From Bacteroidales bacterium UBA6397 (GTDB taxonomy: Bacteria > Bacteroidota > Bacteroidia > Bacteroidales > UBA932), in NCBI GenBank assembly GCA_002439875.1, contig DJQB01000008.1, positions 21,110 to 85,109 of the forward strand: a stretch of 64,000 bases of DNA. The letters run 5' to 3'. Every line of letters starts with the position of its first letter. Within the stretch, counting starts at the first letter, position 1. Below are positions 1 to 8,008 of this stretch, piece after piece. Below the pieces are notes generated by a model. That model saw only the letters and a program-made list of their open reading frames with translations, searched no databases and was not told where the DNA came from. The position numbers and the translations under genes were made by a program.

Positions 1-726
1 CGCGCCACACAATTCCGGCAATGGTGTACAAATGTCTTGAGGCAGTTCACAGTCAGGGGATATGTCATCGACAGGAAACGTATGGAAAACGGGAGTTTCC
101 TCGGAGAAGATTATTTTGAGCATTTACTTGCCGAGATAAGAGAAATCAGACTGAGCGAGCGCAGGTTTTACCAAAAACTAACAGACATCTACGCCACTGC
201 TATTGATTATAATTGCGATGCTCCGACAACTCGCTTGTTCTATAAGAAAGTTCAGAACAAGATCCACTTTGCCGTTCACGGACATACCGCCGCTGAACTC
301 ATTGTCGGAAGGGCTGATGCAAATAAGGAGAACATGGGATTGACGACTTGGGAAAATGCGCCAGATGGTAAAATTGTGAAATCCGATGTAAGCATAGCCA
401 AAAACTATCTGAACGGCTTGGAATTGGAGGATATGAGCAAACTCGTGAACGCCGTTTTGGATATGGCGGAACGCATGGCTGATCGTCACATCCCGATGAC
501 AATGGAAGACTGGGCAAAAAGGATTGACATTATTCTTGAGGCCGGAGGCGATAAGATTTTGGATGACTCCGGAACAGTGACTGCAGAGTTCGCAAAAAGT
601 TTTGCTGAATCAGAGTTCGAGAAGTACCGTGTAATTCAAGATAGGATATTCCAGTCTGACTTTGATAGGCTGAGTGATGATATTCTTTTGGATTTTGGCA
701 AAGACGATATGGGCTGTACTCTGTAA
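1..726 (+). CDS. RhuM family protein, 5' end outside window
   Basis: The reading frame is open from base 1, so the gene begins upstream; the first ATG/TTG inside the window is not the true start. The visible 241 residues resemble the C-terminal two thirds of RhuM family ('virulence protein RhuM') proteins: a QFRQW motif at the left edge, then a charged region with the SERRFYQK and AIDYN segments. RhuM proteins are mostly carried on genomic islands and near restriction or toxin-antitoxin genes; their biochemical role is not established. It is followed after about 100 bases by a HipBST-type set, which fits an accessory island. The family call rests on remembered motif similarity; the function is unknown. 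Confidence 0.72.
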   Translation, partial: RATQFRQWCTNVLRQFTVRGYVIDRKRMENGSFLGEDYFEHLLAEIREIRLSERRFYQKLTDIYATAIDYNCDAPTTRLFYKKVQNKIHFAVHGHTAAELIVGRADANKENMGLTTWENAPDGKIVKSDVSIAKNYLNGLELEDMSKLVNAVLDMAERMADRHIPMTMEDWAKRIDIILEAGGDKILDDSGTVTAEFAKSFAESEFEKYRVIQDRIFQSDFDRLSDDILLDFGKDDMGCTL

Positions 727-824
727 AGTTCATATCTTTATCAAATCACAACGCATTACGATTTCATTTGCATTTCCAATAAATAATCATTATAATTGCC
801 TAATAATACCAACACATTGCGAAA

Positions 825-1022
825 ATGAAGAGGATTGGCATTCAGATTAAAGAACGGCGGAAGGCACTTGACATAACACAAACGGAGCTTGCGGATCTCG
901 CTGGAATCAGCACAAACACTGTAGTGGCGGTGGAGAGAGGGCAAGGAGACCCTAAAATCTCCACTTACCAGTCAATCTGCGAGGTGTTGGGACTTGAAAT
1001 GGCAACTAAACTAAAGGACTGA
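825..1022 (+). CDS. hipB: XRE-type HTH antitoxin, HipB-like
   Basis: A 65-residue protein made almost entirely of one lambda-repressor-like helix-turn-helix (IKERRKALDITQTELADLAG, then STNTVVAVERG). In HipBA/HipBST systems this subunit binds the operator and represses the operon together with the other subunits. It lies 4 bases upstream of a HipS-like gene and is clearly co-transcribed with it. The N-terminal Met at 825 gives the usual short start before the first helix. The symbol is assigned from context; sequence alone shows only a small XRE regulator. Confidence 0.75.
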   Translation: MKRIGIQIKERRKALDITQTELADLAGISTNTVVAVERGQGDPKISTYQSICEVLGLEMATKLKD

Positions 1023-1026
1023 AATC

Positions 1027-1353
1027 ATGAGACTTTGCGAGATCTTCCTGCACGGAATAAAATGCGGGACACTACTGGAGGATGACAATAAGGAATATTC
1101 ATTCACTTACGACAGAGCGTATCTCCTTGGAGAAAATGCCGAACCGGTGAGCCTTACCTTACCGCTCAGGAATGAGCCATATCACTCAAAATATCTCTTT
1201 CCGGCCTTTGCGAATATGCTTTCTGAAGGAGAGAACAGGCAACTTCAGTCACAGCTTCTCAGAATAGATCCAGAGGATGACTTCGGGATAATGCTGGCGA
1301 CCTGCGCATTTGACACCATAGGTGCTATCACAGTCAAAACCATCGAAGCATGA
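1027..1353 (+). CDS. hipS: HipS-like protein (HipA N-terminal subdomain as a separate gene)
   Basis: 108 residues corresponding to the N-terminal subdomain of HipA kinases (PF13657, 'couple_hipA'). Family features are the opening LHGIKCGTLLE, the SLTLPLR strand and the FPAFANMLSEGENR segment. In one-chain HipA this domain is fused to the kinase; in tripartite HipBST systems it is a separate protein, and HipS is the antitoxin. The stop codon overlaps the ATG of the next gene (ATGA at 1350), the usual translational coupling. It appears intact, while its kinase partner is not. Confidence 0.72.
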   Translation: MRLCEIFLHGIKCGTLLEDDNKEYSFTYDRAYLLGENAEPVSLTLPLRNEPYHSKYLFPAFANMLSEGENRQLQSQLLRIDPEDDFGIMLATCAFDTIGAITVKTIEA

Positions 1354-1975
1354 ACAAATTAAACATCTGCCCGTCAACGCTCGAAGAGGGATATGCCACA
1401 TATTCACCATCGGCAATAAGGTCTCTATTCGAAGGCAAGAAGATTTTGCCGCTCTACTCGGCTACAGCAAAGACAATGGTGGAATTAACTATAAATACGC
1501 CAAAGCAAGCTATGAGGAATGTGCCGGGGTGATACGCCAATACGTTAAAGCATCACTTGTTGACATAAGACGCTTCTACAGGCTGATCCTTTTCAACTTC
1601 GTGACGCTTAATGACGATGCCCACCTTAAAAATTTCTCACTTATCGAAAGAAACGGGGAATATAGGCTTTCCCCTGCCTATGACCTTGTCAACACATCAC
1701 TGCAACTCCGGGAACCTCGCATATTCGCATTGGATAGGGGTCTTTTCAAAGAGGGTATGAATATGTCGGACACGCATAACATAGGCCACGATGATTTCAC
1801 CGAGTTCGGGAGGAGGATCGGACTTCCGGGAAAGGTGATAGCCAAAGAATTGGAGACATTCTCATCTCCCGTTCCCAAAGCCCTACAGCTAATCGAAAGG
1901 TCTTTCTTATCTGAAGAATTGAAGAAAGCCTACAAAGCATCCTACACCTACAGATGCAAGATGCTTACTTTTTGA
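1350..1975 (+). pseudogene. hipT: hipT kinase pseudogene with internal deletion and frameshift
   Basis: The first frame, from ATG 1350, encodes the typical N terminus of a HipT/HipA-C kinase (CPSTLEEGYATYSPSAIRSL) but runs into a stop at 1532. A second frame, overlapping from about 1425, encodes the kinase C-terminal lobe: QEDFAALLG, then NDDAHLKNFSL with the catalytic Asp and Asn, then SPAYDL with the metal-binding Asp, to a stop at 1975. The two frames meet near 1425-1440. About 100 residues expected between them, including the ATP-binding N-lobe, are absent. I read this as an internal deletion that also shifted the frame, so no working kinase can be made. Confidence 0.78.
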
Positions 1976-1990
1976 CAATCAGGAAACTAA

Positions 1991-3007
1991 TCACTCATTC
2001 CGCTCAAGGATCTTTCGGATGCGGGCGAGGAAGCGTTGGCGGAAGGGGTCGGGGGAGACGATGCGGATGTTGTCGGCGTACCTCAGCAGGACGGCTTCCA
2101 GCTCAAAGTTCGGGCGGACGGTCACTTTCATTTTGGCCGGGTCCTCTGGAGAGACGTACTCCTTCATAAGACGGAGGCTGCTATGGAACGGTTTGGTCAG
2201 CAAATAATTATAAGTCTTCTCATCGTACACAAGGAACTCAATGTCCTGAACAGGTACATTCTCCATAATGGTCACGCCAACCACGTCCTTGAAGTATTCA
2301 TCAAAGCCGCCTCCGCTATAAGGAATATATTCAATGCCATCCACGACAGAGAATCCCTTTATCCTGTCCAACGCAAAGTTCCTGATGGCCTGCACCTTCA
2401 CATCGAAACCTAGCAGGAACCAGCGACAGTTGTATTGCTTCAGATAATACGGATGGAATATTCGATCCTCCTCTTTACCAAAGGCTGGTGAATATCTTAT
2501 CTTCAACACCAGCCTTCCCACTATCGCCTTGAAGAGTCCATCGAAATTATCAAACCCGACGAGGTCTTCGTTGCTTTCAAATCCTACGCAGTCAAAATTC
2601 CCCGATGTCAGGCCAAATTCCTCAAAGCGCTTGGCTGCGTCCTCTAGTTCATCGAAATACGGCAGGCCCTTGAAACGTCCGAGCATTTGGATCGTGTCGC
2701 GGATCATCTTGGCCTCATCTACAGACAACGGTCTGTTGTTTATCGAAAAGCCAGGATCCGCATACCGATAATAGACACGCCCCCGCTCATCTCTCATTTT
2801 GACAATCGCATCGGGATATTCTTTCATCAGATTCTTTATGTCAGCGAACACCTGACTTCTGCTGACTGTCGCTTCAGGGGCATCCGAAGTCCGGATTGCA
2901 TCGCTGCATTCCCGGATTAGGTCTTCAATGTAATATCTCTTGTCTTTATCCTTAAAGCAAGCGTCCAGACGATGGTACCTTGCCATGGCATTCTTGTTCA
3001 GCGGCAT
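1991..3007 (-). CDS. WYL-domain transcriptional regulator
   Basis: 338 residues when begun at the ATG at 3007; the in-frame TTG at 3019 is less likely. An N-terminal winged-helix region is followed from about residue 150 by a WYL domain, seen as the FHPYYLKQYNCRWFLLGFD segment, and by a C-terminal WCX-like part ending in ILERN. WYL proteins bind DNA and sense ligands, possibly nucleotides or nucleic-acid fragments. They often regulate defence or DNA-repair genes. Here it lies convergent to the broken hipT gene and codirectional with, downstream of, sbcDC. Its targets cannot be told from the sequence. Confidence 0.82.
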   Translation of the reverse strand: MPLNKNAMARYHRLDACFKDKDKRYYIEDLIRECSDAIRTSDAPEATVSRSQVFADIKNLMKEYPDAIVKMRDERGRVYYRYADPGFSINNRPLSVDEAKMIRDTIQMLGRFKGLPYFDELEDAAKRFEEFGLTSGNFDCVGFESNEDLVGFDNFDGLFKAIVGRLVLKIRYSPAFGKEEDRIFHPYYLKQYNCRWFLLGFDVKVQAIRNFALDRIKGFSVVDGIEYIPYSGGGFDEYFKDVVGVTIMENVPVQDIEFLVYDEKTYNYLLTKPFHSSLRLMKEYVSPEDPAKMKVTVRPNFELEAVLLRYADNIRIVSPDPFRQRFLARIRKILERNE

Positions 3008-3107
3008 ATTCCTTAACAATTAAAAGGCAGCAATATTCATTAATTCAACTTCCAAATAGGCAATTTCATGCAGCAAAATGTATGAGTTTGCAGCAAACAG
3101 ATCTCCA

Positions 3108-6100
3108 TCAGGAAACCACCGTCACGGTGCTCGTGGCCGTGCGCTCGTTCTGGTTGACTTCTATCCGGACAGGGATCTTCTCCTGAAGTTCTTCGATGTG
3201 GCTGATTATGCCTACCTGCCGGCCGGACTTGGTGCGGAGGGTTTTCAGCGTGTTCACGGCATTCTGGAGAGGCTCACCGGAAAGGGTTCCGAAACCTTCG
3301 TCGATGAACAAGGTGCCGACTGCCAGACCGTCACCGATGTCAGACAAAGCCAAGGCCAGGGAAAGGGACACAAGGAAGCTCTCTCCACCGGAAATCGTGC
3401 TTGCCGGACGGGAGACGTAGCCTTGGTAGGCATCCTCGACCTCAATGACGAACGTACCCGGTACGACTTTCAGGACATACCTGTCGGTCAGGTCGTTCAT
3501 GTAGCGGTTTGCTGCCTTCACAAGGCTGCCAAGGACGTAACTCTGGGCTATCTTCCTGAAATTCTTGCCGTTACTGTCGCCAATCAGATCGTTCAGGCGG
3601 TTCCACATCAGCAACTCATTCCTTAGATTGTCAGCAATCTCTTTCAGTCTGCCGACCTTTCCACGGTTCTCCTCATCCTGCCTCAGAGCCTCCGTCAGAA
3701 GAACCTCCTGACTGGCAGCGTCAGACATTGCCTTGTCATTTATCTTGTACAAGTCATCCAAGCGCTCAACCGTGTCCTCGTCCTCTAGCGAAGGCTTGTT
3801 CAATTGATGCTCAGACTCATTCCGCTGATCCGTGGCCAATGCGACTTTAGCAGCTGCTAACTCGTCAGAAGCCTTTTTGTGCCTGCGTTCTATCTCAGCG
3901 ATAGCTGTCTCTGAATATTCAGAAAGAGCCTTCAACGCTGCTCTGTCATATTCAGAATGCTCCTCTAAAAACGCCTCAACCTTGGCTGACTCAGCTTTGG
4001 CGTTTTCCTCGGCAAGAGCAAGTTTGTGCCTTTCCAGAATCAATGCGCTCTTGACAGACTCCGCCTCCATTGACAGTTCCGGAATATTCACGGTCTCACC
4101 CCTCGTCAGTTCTTTCCACGACGGCATCATCTCCTCTATGGCCTCCACAGTTCCCTGCACGAAGCCAATCCGAGCCCTCAACTCATCAATCTTCTTGCTC
4201 AGGCTCTCCGCACGCTCCACCCTCTTCTGGTGCGAACGAACCGCCTCCTCAAGATTTTTCATGAATATCCGAGTGTCCTCACTCCAGTTTTCACCCCAAG
4301 GAGAGCCGGCAAGAATGCCTCCGACAGCTTGCTCAGCCGACAAAACGGACTTTCGCCTGTCAGACACCAACGCCTCCACCCTTTCGATCTCGGATTTCTT
4401 GGACTGGACATCATTATCCGCCTTGACACGCGCAGCAACAGCCTTATCCACTGCATCTCTTGCAGCAGTACTTGACTTCCGAGCTTCAGCGGCTTCTTTT
4501 TCAAGACGGGCACAAACCTTCTCTTTTTCAATAAGTTCAGATAGACGCTGACATATTCCCTGACTCATCGTCTGAAGCGCCAGCTTGGTGCCGTCATCAA
4601 CAGTCGCCAGACCGCATTTCTTCGCAGCCATATTCACGGATTCCGTCATCCGGTCCACCTCACTGTCATTCTCGAAGGCGGATTTCCGTTTCTGCAACTG
4701 CTCCGACTCCGCCCCAATCTCAGCCACAAGACGATCGTAACATTCCTTGTCATTACGGTAAATTATCCTAGCCTCCTCACACGCACTCTCCATTGGAGCG
4801 AGACGTTTCCGCAGCTCTAAATCTGTCGGCAACTCTGACTCGATCTCCCTCATGCAGACAGGGCAGATGTCCCCGACCTGAAGGTTGTTACGGATAGCCT
4901 TGACGGTGTCCTCAACCGTCATGCTTAACTTTCTATAGACTTCGTCAGCCAACTCAGATTTAATGCGGGAAGCATCAACGGCCTTGGCTAGAGAGTCTCG
5001 TTCAGCGATCTTGCCTTCAAGCCTCTTCTCTTTCTCAGCGATGTCTTGCGCTTCTGTCTTGCGCCTGGCAATCAGTTGTTCAAGGAGCGAAAGTCGATCC
5101 TGAGCCAGCTTGACATCCACTGACTTATCTTTCAGGTCGCCTATCTCCTTGCGGACAGCAGCGGCATCAGACTCGGCCAAAGCCTCTTCCGCCTTCTTCT
5201 GAGTTTCCTCCGCAAGCATCCTCTCTCTCCCGGCCTCAGACTCCAGCGACTTAGCCTTTTCCGATGCCGGAAGCCACACCCCCGTCAAATCCGACCTTAG
5301 GCGCAAAAGCTCGACTTCTGATTCGCGAATATATTCCCGTCCGCTCTCGATAACTCCTATGTGCCCCGCTATGGTCTGCTCCTTCTCAAGGACAGGCAGC
5401 AAAGGAGCATCCTTTTCCAGCTCAGCTTCAACAGAGGCTTTATCCTCGGCAAGCCTCTTCTCCTCGTCACTCAGGAAAGCCAAACCGCCCTTTACCGACC
5501 GGTATCTCTCTGACAGTCCAGAAAGACTTGTTCTTGCCTCCTGAGCCGCCGCCTCTTCCTGCTTCTGGGTTTCCATATTCACTCGTACCACCTCAGTAGC
5601 CCTGAACGAGACCGCAAGGTTCTCCTCAGCGAGATATTCATCAGTCCTTGTCACAGCCTCTCTTTCTGAGACAGCTTTGGAGTCAGACTCAATCGTAGCC
5701 TTCAATTTGGCGTCCTGGTTCAGCCAATCCCTTTTCTTGCCGCACTCGTCCCTTGACGCGCGGGCGGATTCCACTTCAGCCAACTTGTCTTCCTTCTCCT
5801 TGAGTTTCAGTTTCTTTTCTTCCTCGGAAAGAATCTTGACATCGCTGATTTTCCGCTCGGCGTCCTTCCAGGCCTCCTCTTTCCGCCTCGTTATCTCATA
5901 AACCTTGGCTCCGATCTTCGTGTAGACGTCCACACCGGTAATCTTCTCCAGAATATCAGCCTTCTCGTTGTCCTTGCTGTTGAGGAATCTGGTGAACTCT
6001 CCCTGTGCCAGCATCGTGGTGCGGCAGAACTGGTTGAAACTCAGGCCGACGGCAGAGGCAATTTCCGCATTGACTTCCTTACTTCCCACGTAAAGAGCCC

Positions 6101-6512
6101 CTGAATCCAAGTTTTTAAGAGTCCAATCATCCTTTTTCTTCTGTATCCTCCCGTTTGCTTTCCCTCTGGCGCGGGCCACCGACCATTCGGCCACATAATC
6201 AGCCCCATTGGTTCCTTTGAACTCAAGTCTGACAAAACCGCTTCCGGCCCCTTGCCTAAGAAGTCTGGCTGGACTGTCAACCTTGACATCATCCCCATGG
6301 TCAGCGGAGCTGCCTTCCATCTGCGTGCCTGCCAACCTTGGCGTGTCTCCGTACAATGCCAGGCAGATGGCATCCAGAATAGTGCTCTTCCCCGCCCCGG
6401 TCTTGCCTGTGATGAGGAACACATCGCAATCAGACAGCGGTTTGCCGCCAAAATCAATCACAGCGTCCTCTATGGACGCGATATTGTGAATCGTAAGTTT
6501 TTGAATTTTCAT
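3108..6512 (-). CDS. sbcC: Exonuclease subunit SbcC (Rad50-like ATPase)
   Basis: A 1134-residue SMC-like ATPase, the partner of SbcD nuclease, which processes hairpins and DNA ends. Walker A GKTGAGKS is at residues 36-43. Long coiled coils flank the zinc hook CPVC near residue 550. The ABC signature SGGES is near residue 1042, and Walker B FIDEGFGTL near 1070. The length is normal for the family. The start codon lies 13 bases after the sbcD stop, so the two form an operon. Nothing is missing, and the motif GAATAT is frequent in this gene. Confidence 0.95.
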   Translation of the reverse strand: MKIQKLTIHNIASIEDAVIDFGGKPLSDCDVFLITGKTGAGKSTILDAICLALYGDTPRLAGTQMEGSSADHGDDVKVDSPARLLRQGAGSGFVRLEFKGTNGADYVAEWSVARARGKANGRIQKKKDDWTLKNLDSGALYVGSKEVNAEIASAVGLSFNQFCRTTMLAQGEFTRFLNSKDNEKADILEKITGVDVYTKIGAKVYEITRRKEEAWKDAERKISDVKILSEEEKKLKLKEKEDKLAEVESARASRDECGKKRDWLNQDAKLKATIESDSKAVSEREAVTRTDEYLAEENLAVSFRATEVVRVNMETQKQEEAAAQEARTSLSGLSERYRSVKGGLAFLSDEEKRLAEDKASVEAELEKDAPLLPVLEKEQTIAGHIGVIESGREYIRESEVELLRLRSDLTGVWLPASEKAKSLESEAGRERMLAEETQKKAEEALAESDAAAVRKEIGDLKDKSVDVKLAQDRLSLLEQLIARRKTEAQDIAEKEKRLEGKIAERDSLAKAVDASRIKSELADEVYRKLSMTVEDTVKAIRNNLQVGDICPVCMREIESELPTDLELRKRLAPMESACEEARIIYRNDKECYDRLVAEIGAESEQLQKRKSAFENDSEVDRMTESVNMAAKKCGLATVDDGTKLALQTMSQGICQRLSELIEKEKVCARLEKEAAEARKSSTAARDAVDKAVAARVKADNDVQSKKSEIERVEALVSDRRKSVLSAEQAVGGILAGSPWGENWSEDTRIFMKNLEEAVRSHQKRVERAESLSKKIDELRARIGFVQGTVEAIEEMMPSWKELTRGETVNIPELSMEAESVKSALILERHKLALAEENAKAESAKVEAFLEEHSEYDRAALKALSEYSETAIAEIERRHKKASDELAAAKVALATDQRNESEHQLNKPSLEDEDTVERLDDLYKINDKAMSDAASQEVLLTEALRQDEENRGKVGRLKEIADNLRNELLMWNRLNDLIGDSNGKNFRKIAQSYVLGSLVKAANRYMNDLTDRYVLKVVPGTFVIEVEDAYQGYVSRPASTISGGESFLVSLSLALALSDIGDGLAVGTLFIDEGFGTLSGEPLQNAVNTLKTLRTKSGRQVGIISHIEELQEKIPVRIEVNQNERTATSTVTVVS

Positions 6513-6525
6513 AAGTCAGTCTAAA

Positions 6526-7689
6526 TTAGTTATTTCTGTCATCCTTAACTTCATTCTCAGCCTCACGGAACAGGGTTGCAAGCTCATCCGTGAACGTTAT
6601 CCCCGTGTCCTCAGCGTACAGGCGCGCGACCTCTAGGGGCTCCATAGCCCTGAACTCCGCCACGGAAAGGGTTTTCCGGTCTGACTTTCCGGCGGCGGCG
6701 CGGCGCGCGTTAATTGTGCAGAAAAGCCCCTGTCCGCCACTTAGTATGTTTCTGGCCTCGGACACCGCATCCGGCGGAAGGCTGTCCTCGACCTCGACAT
6801 TCAGTCTGATGTAGGCCGGATTGTCCTTCGGGAAATCTTTCAGCAGTTCCTTAACCTTATCCCACCTACCGAAACCGGACACGGGAATATTCACCAACGG
6901 ATGCGGATTGTCAACAGTCTCCTCACGCACTTGCGGAATCTCCCCATGCGACCCAATCTCAACCACCGAGACAGTGTGCCCGTAAGTCTCGTCGAAACTT
7001 ACCGGCAGCGGTGTGCCGCAGTAGCGGGCTCTTCCGCCAGAGCCGGCGATGGTCTGTGGCTTATGAATATGCCCGAGCGCGATGTAGTCGTACCCTTCGC
7101 CGAACTCTTCCAATCCGACGGAGTCAATCCCTCCCACAGAAGATTCACGAATATCCTCGTGTCCGGTGAAATTGGAACCAGTCACGGTCGTGTGGGAAGA
7201 GATGACGACCGGAAGGCTGCCAGTGTTCCTTTCAGCAACCTTGTCCAGCAGACTCTGGCAGAACCCTTCCGGGATACTCCTTTCATTCATGTAAGGAACA
7301 GCGACGATGAATCCTTTCCCAGGCACTTCCACGATAAGTTTATCAGGACAATCCTTGTCAACGGATCCTATCATATTCACTTTCTGGGTCTCCCATAATA
7401 TTCGTGAGACCTCGTGCTTTGACGCGCTGTCGTGGTTCCCCGCCGTGATGACGATCTCCATCTCCGGACAGACAGCGTGCATCCTCATCACCGCCTCAGT
7501 GAACATCTTCTGCACAGCCGCAGACGGCTGTCCGGTGTGGTAAACATCCCCGCTGACCACCAATGCGTCAGGTTCCTCTTCCCCAACGATCTTCTCGATC
7601 TGACTGAGCATTGACCTCTGCTCCATGCTTCTGTCGTACCCGTAAAGAACGTGTCCCAGATGCCAGTCACTTGTGTGTATAATCTTCAT
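6526..7689 (-). CDS. sbcD: Exonuclease subunit SbcD (Mre11-like)
   Basis: 387 residues from the ATG at 7689; a TTG two codons upstream is a weaker start. It is the metal-dependent nuclease of the SbcCD complex. Phosphoesterase motifs are in order: HTSDWHLGH at the N terminus, SGDVYH, ITAGNHD, SSHTTV, and ALGHIHKPQ. These supply the His/Asp/Asn ligands for two metal ions. The C-terminal part carries the capping domain that meets SbcC. It is the first gene of the sbcDC operon, divergent from relA across a 319-base gap. Confidence 0.95.
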   Translation of the reverse strand: MKIIHTSDWHLGHVLYGYDRSMEQRSMLSQIEKIVGEEEPDALVVSGDVYHTGQPSAAVQKMFTEAVMRMHAVCPEMEIVITAGNHDSASKHEVSRILWETQKVNMIGSVDKDCPDKLIVEVPGKGFIVAVPYMNERSIPEGFCQSLLDKVAERNTGSLPVVISSHTTVTGSNFTGHEDIRESSVGGIDSVGLEEFGEGYDYIALGHIHKPQTIAGSGGRARYCGTPLPVSFDETYGHTVSVVEIGSHGEIPQVREETVDNPHPLVNIPVSGFGRWDKVKELLKDFPKDNPAYIRLNVEVEDSLPPDAVSEARNILSGGQGLFCTINARRAAAGKSDRKTLSVAEFRAMEPLEVARLYAEDTGITFTDELATLFREAENEVKDDRNN

Positions 7690-8008
7690 AAGCAAGTCAT
7701 TGAATAATCATTAAACTAAACCGAGCCAAACGCTACACCCAATATACACCCATTCTCTGGTTTTCGCAACCAATATTTTCATTATTTCTTCTAACGTCCT
7801 CTCCTTTTGCCTGGCTTTGTCCGGTGGAACCGGCTATTCTCCCGGTGGAATGTGATTTGGAGGCACTTTGTCCGCAGTGAAGTGTTACATAGGACAAAAC
7901 ATTTCTTTATGTGACAGCTGAATTGTTTTCTTTACACAACGGATGATATTCGAGGAAAATCACTATTTTTGAAGTAATGATTCCATAAGTTGTAAAACGG
8001 ACTTTGCT
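7690..8008. other. Intergenic region between divergent sbcD and relA
   Basis: No gene seen. A -7-like box TATTTTTG at 7964-7971 faces relA; no matching TTG is at the usual distance. Two short direct repeats are present: CCGGTGGAA at 7821 and 7842, and CTTTGTCCG at 7815 and 7866. They could be operator half-sites or chance. I see no clear box for sbcD. Confidence 0.4.
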
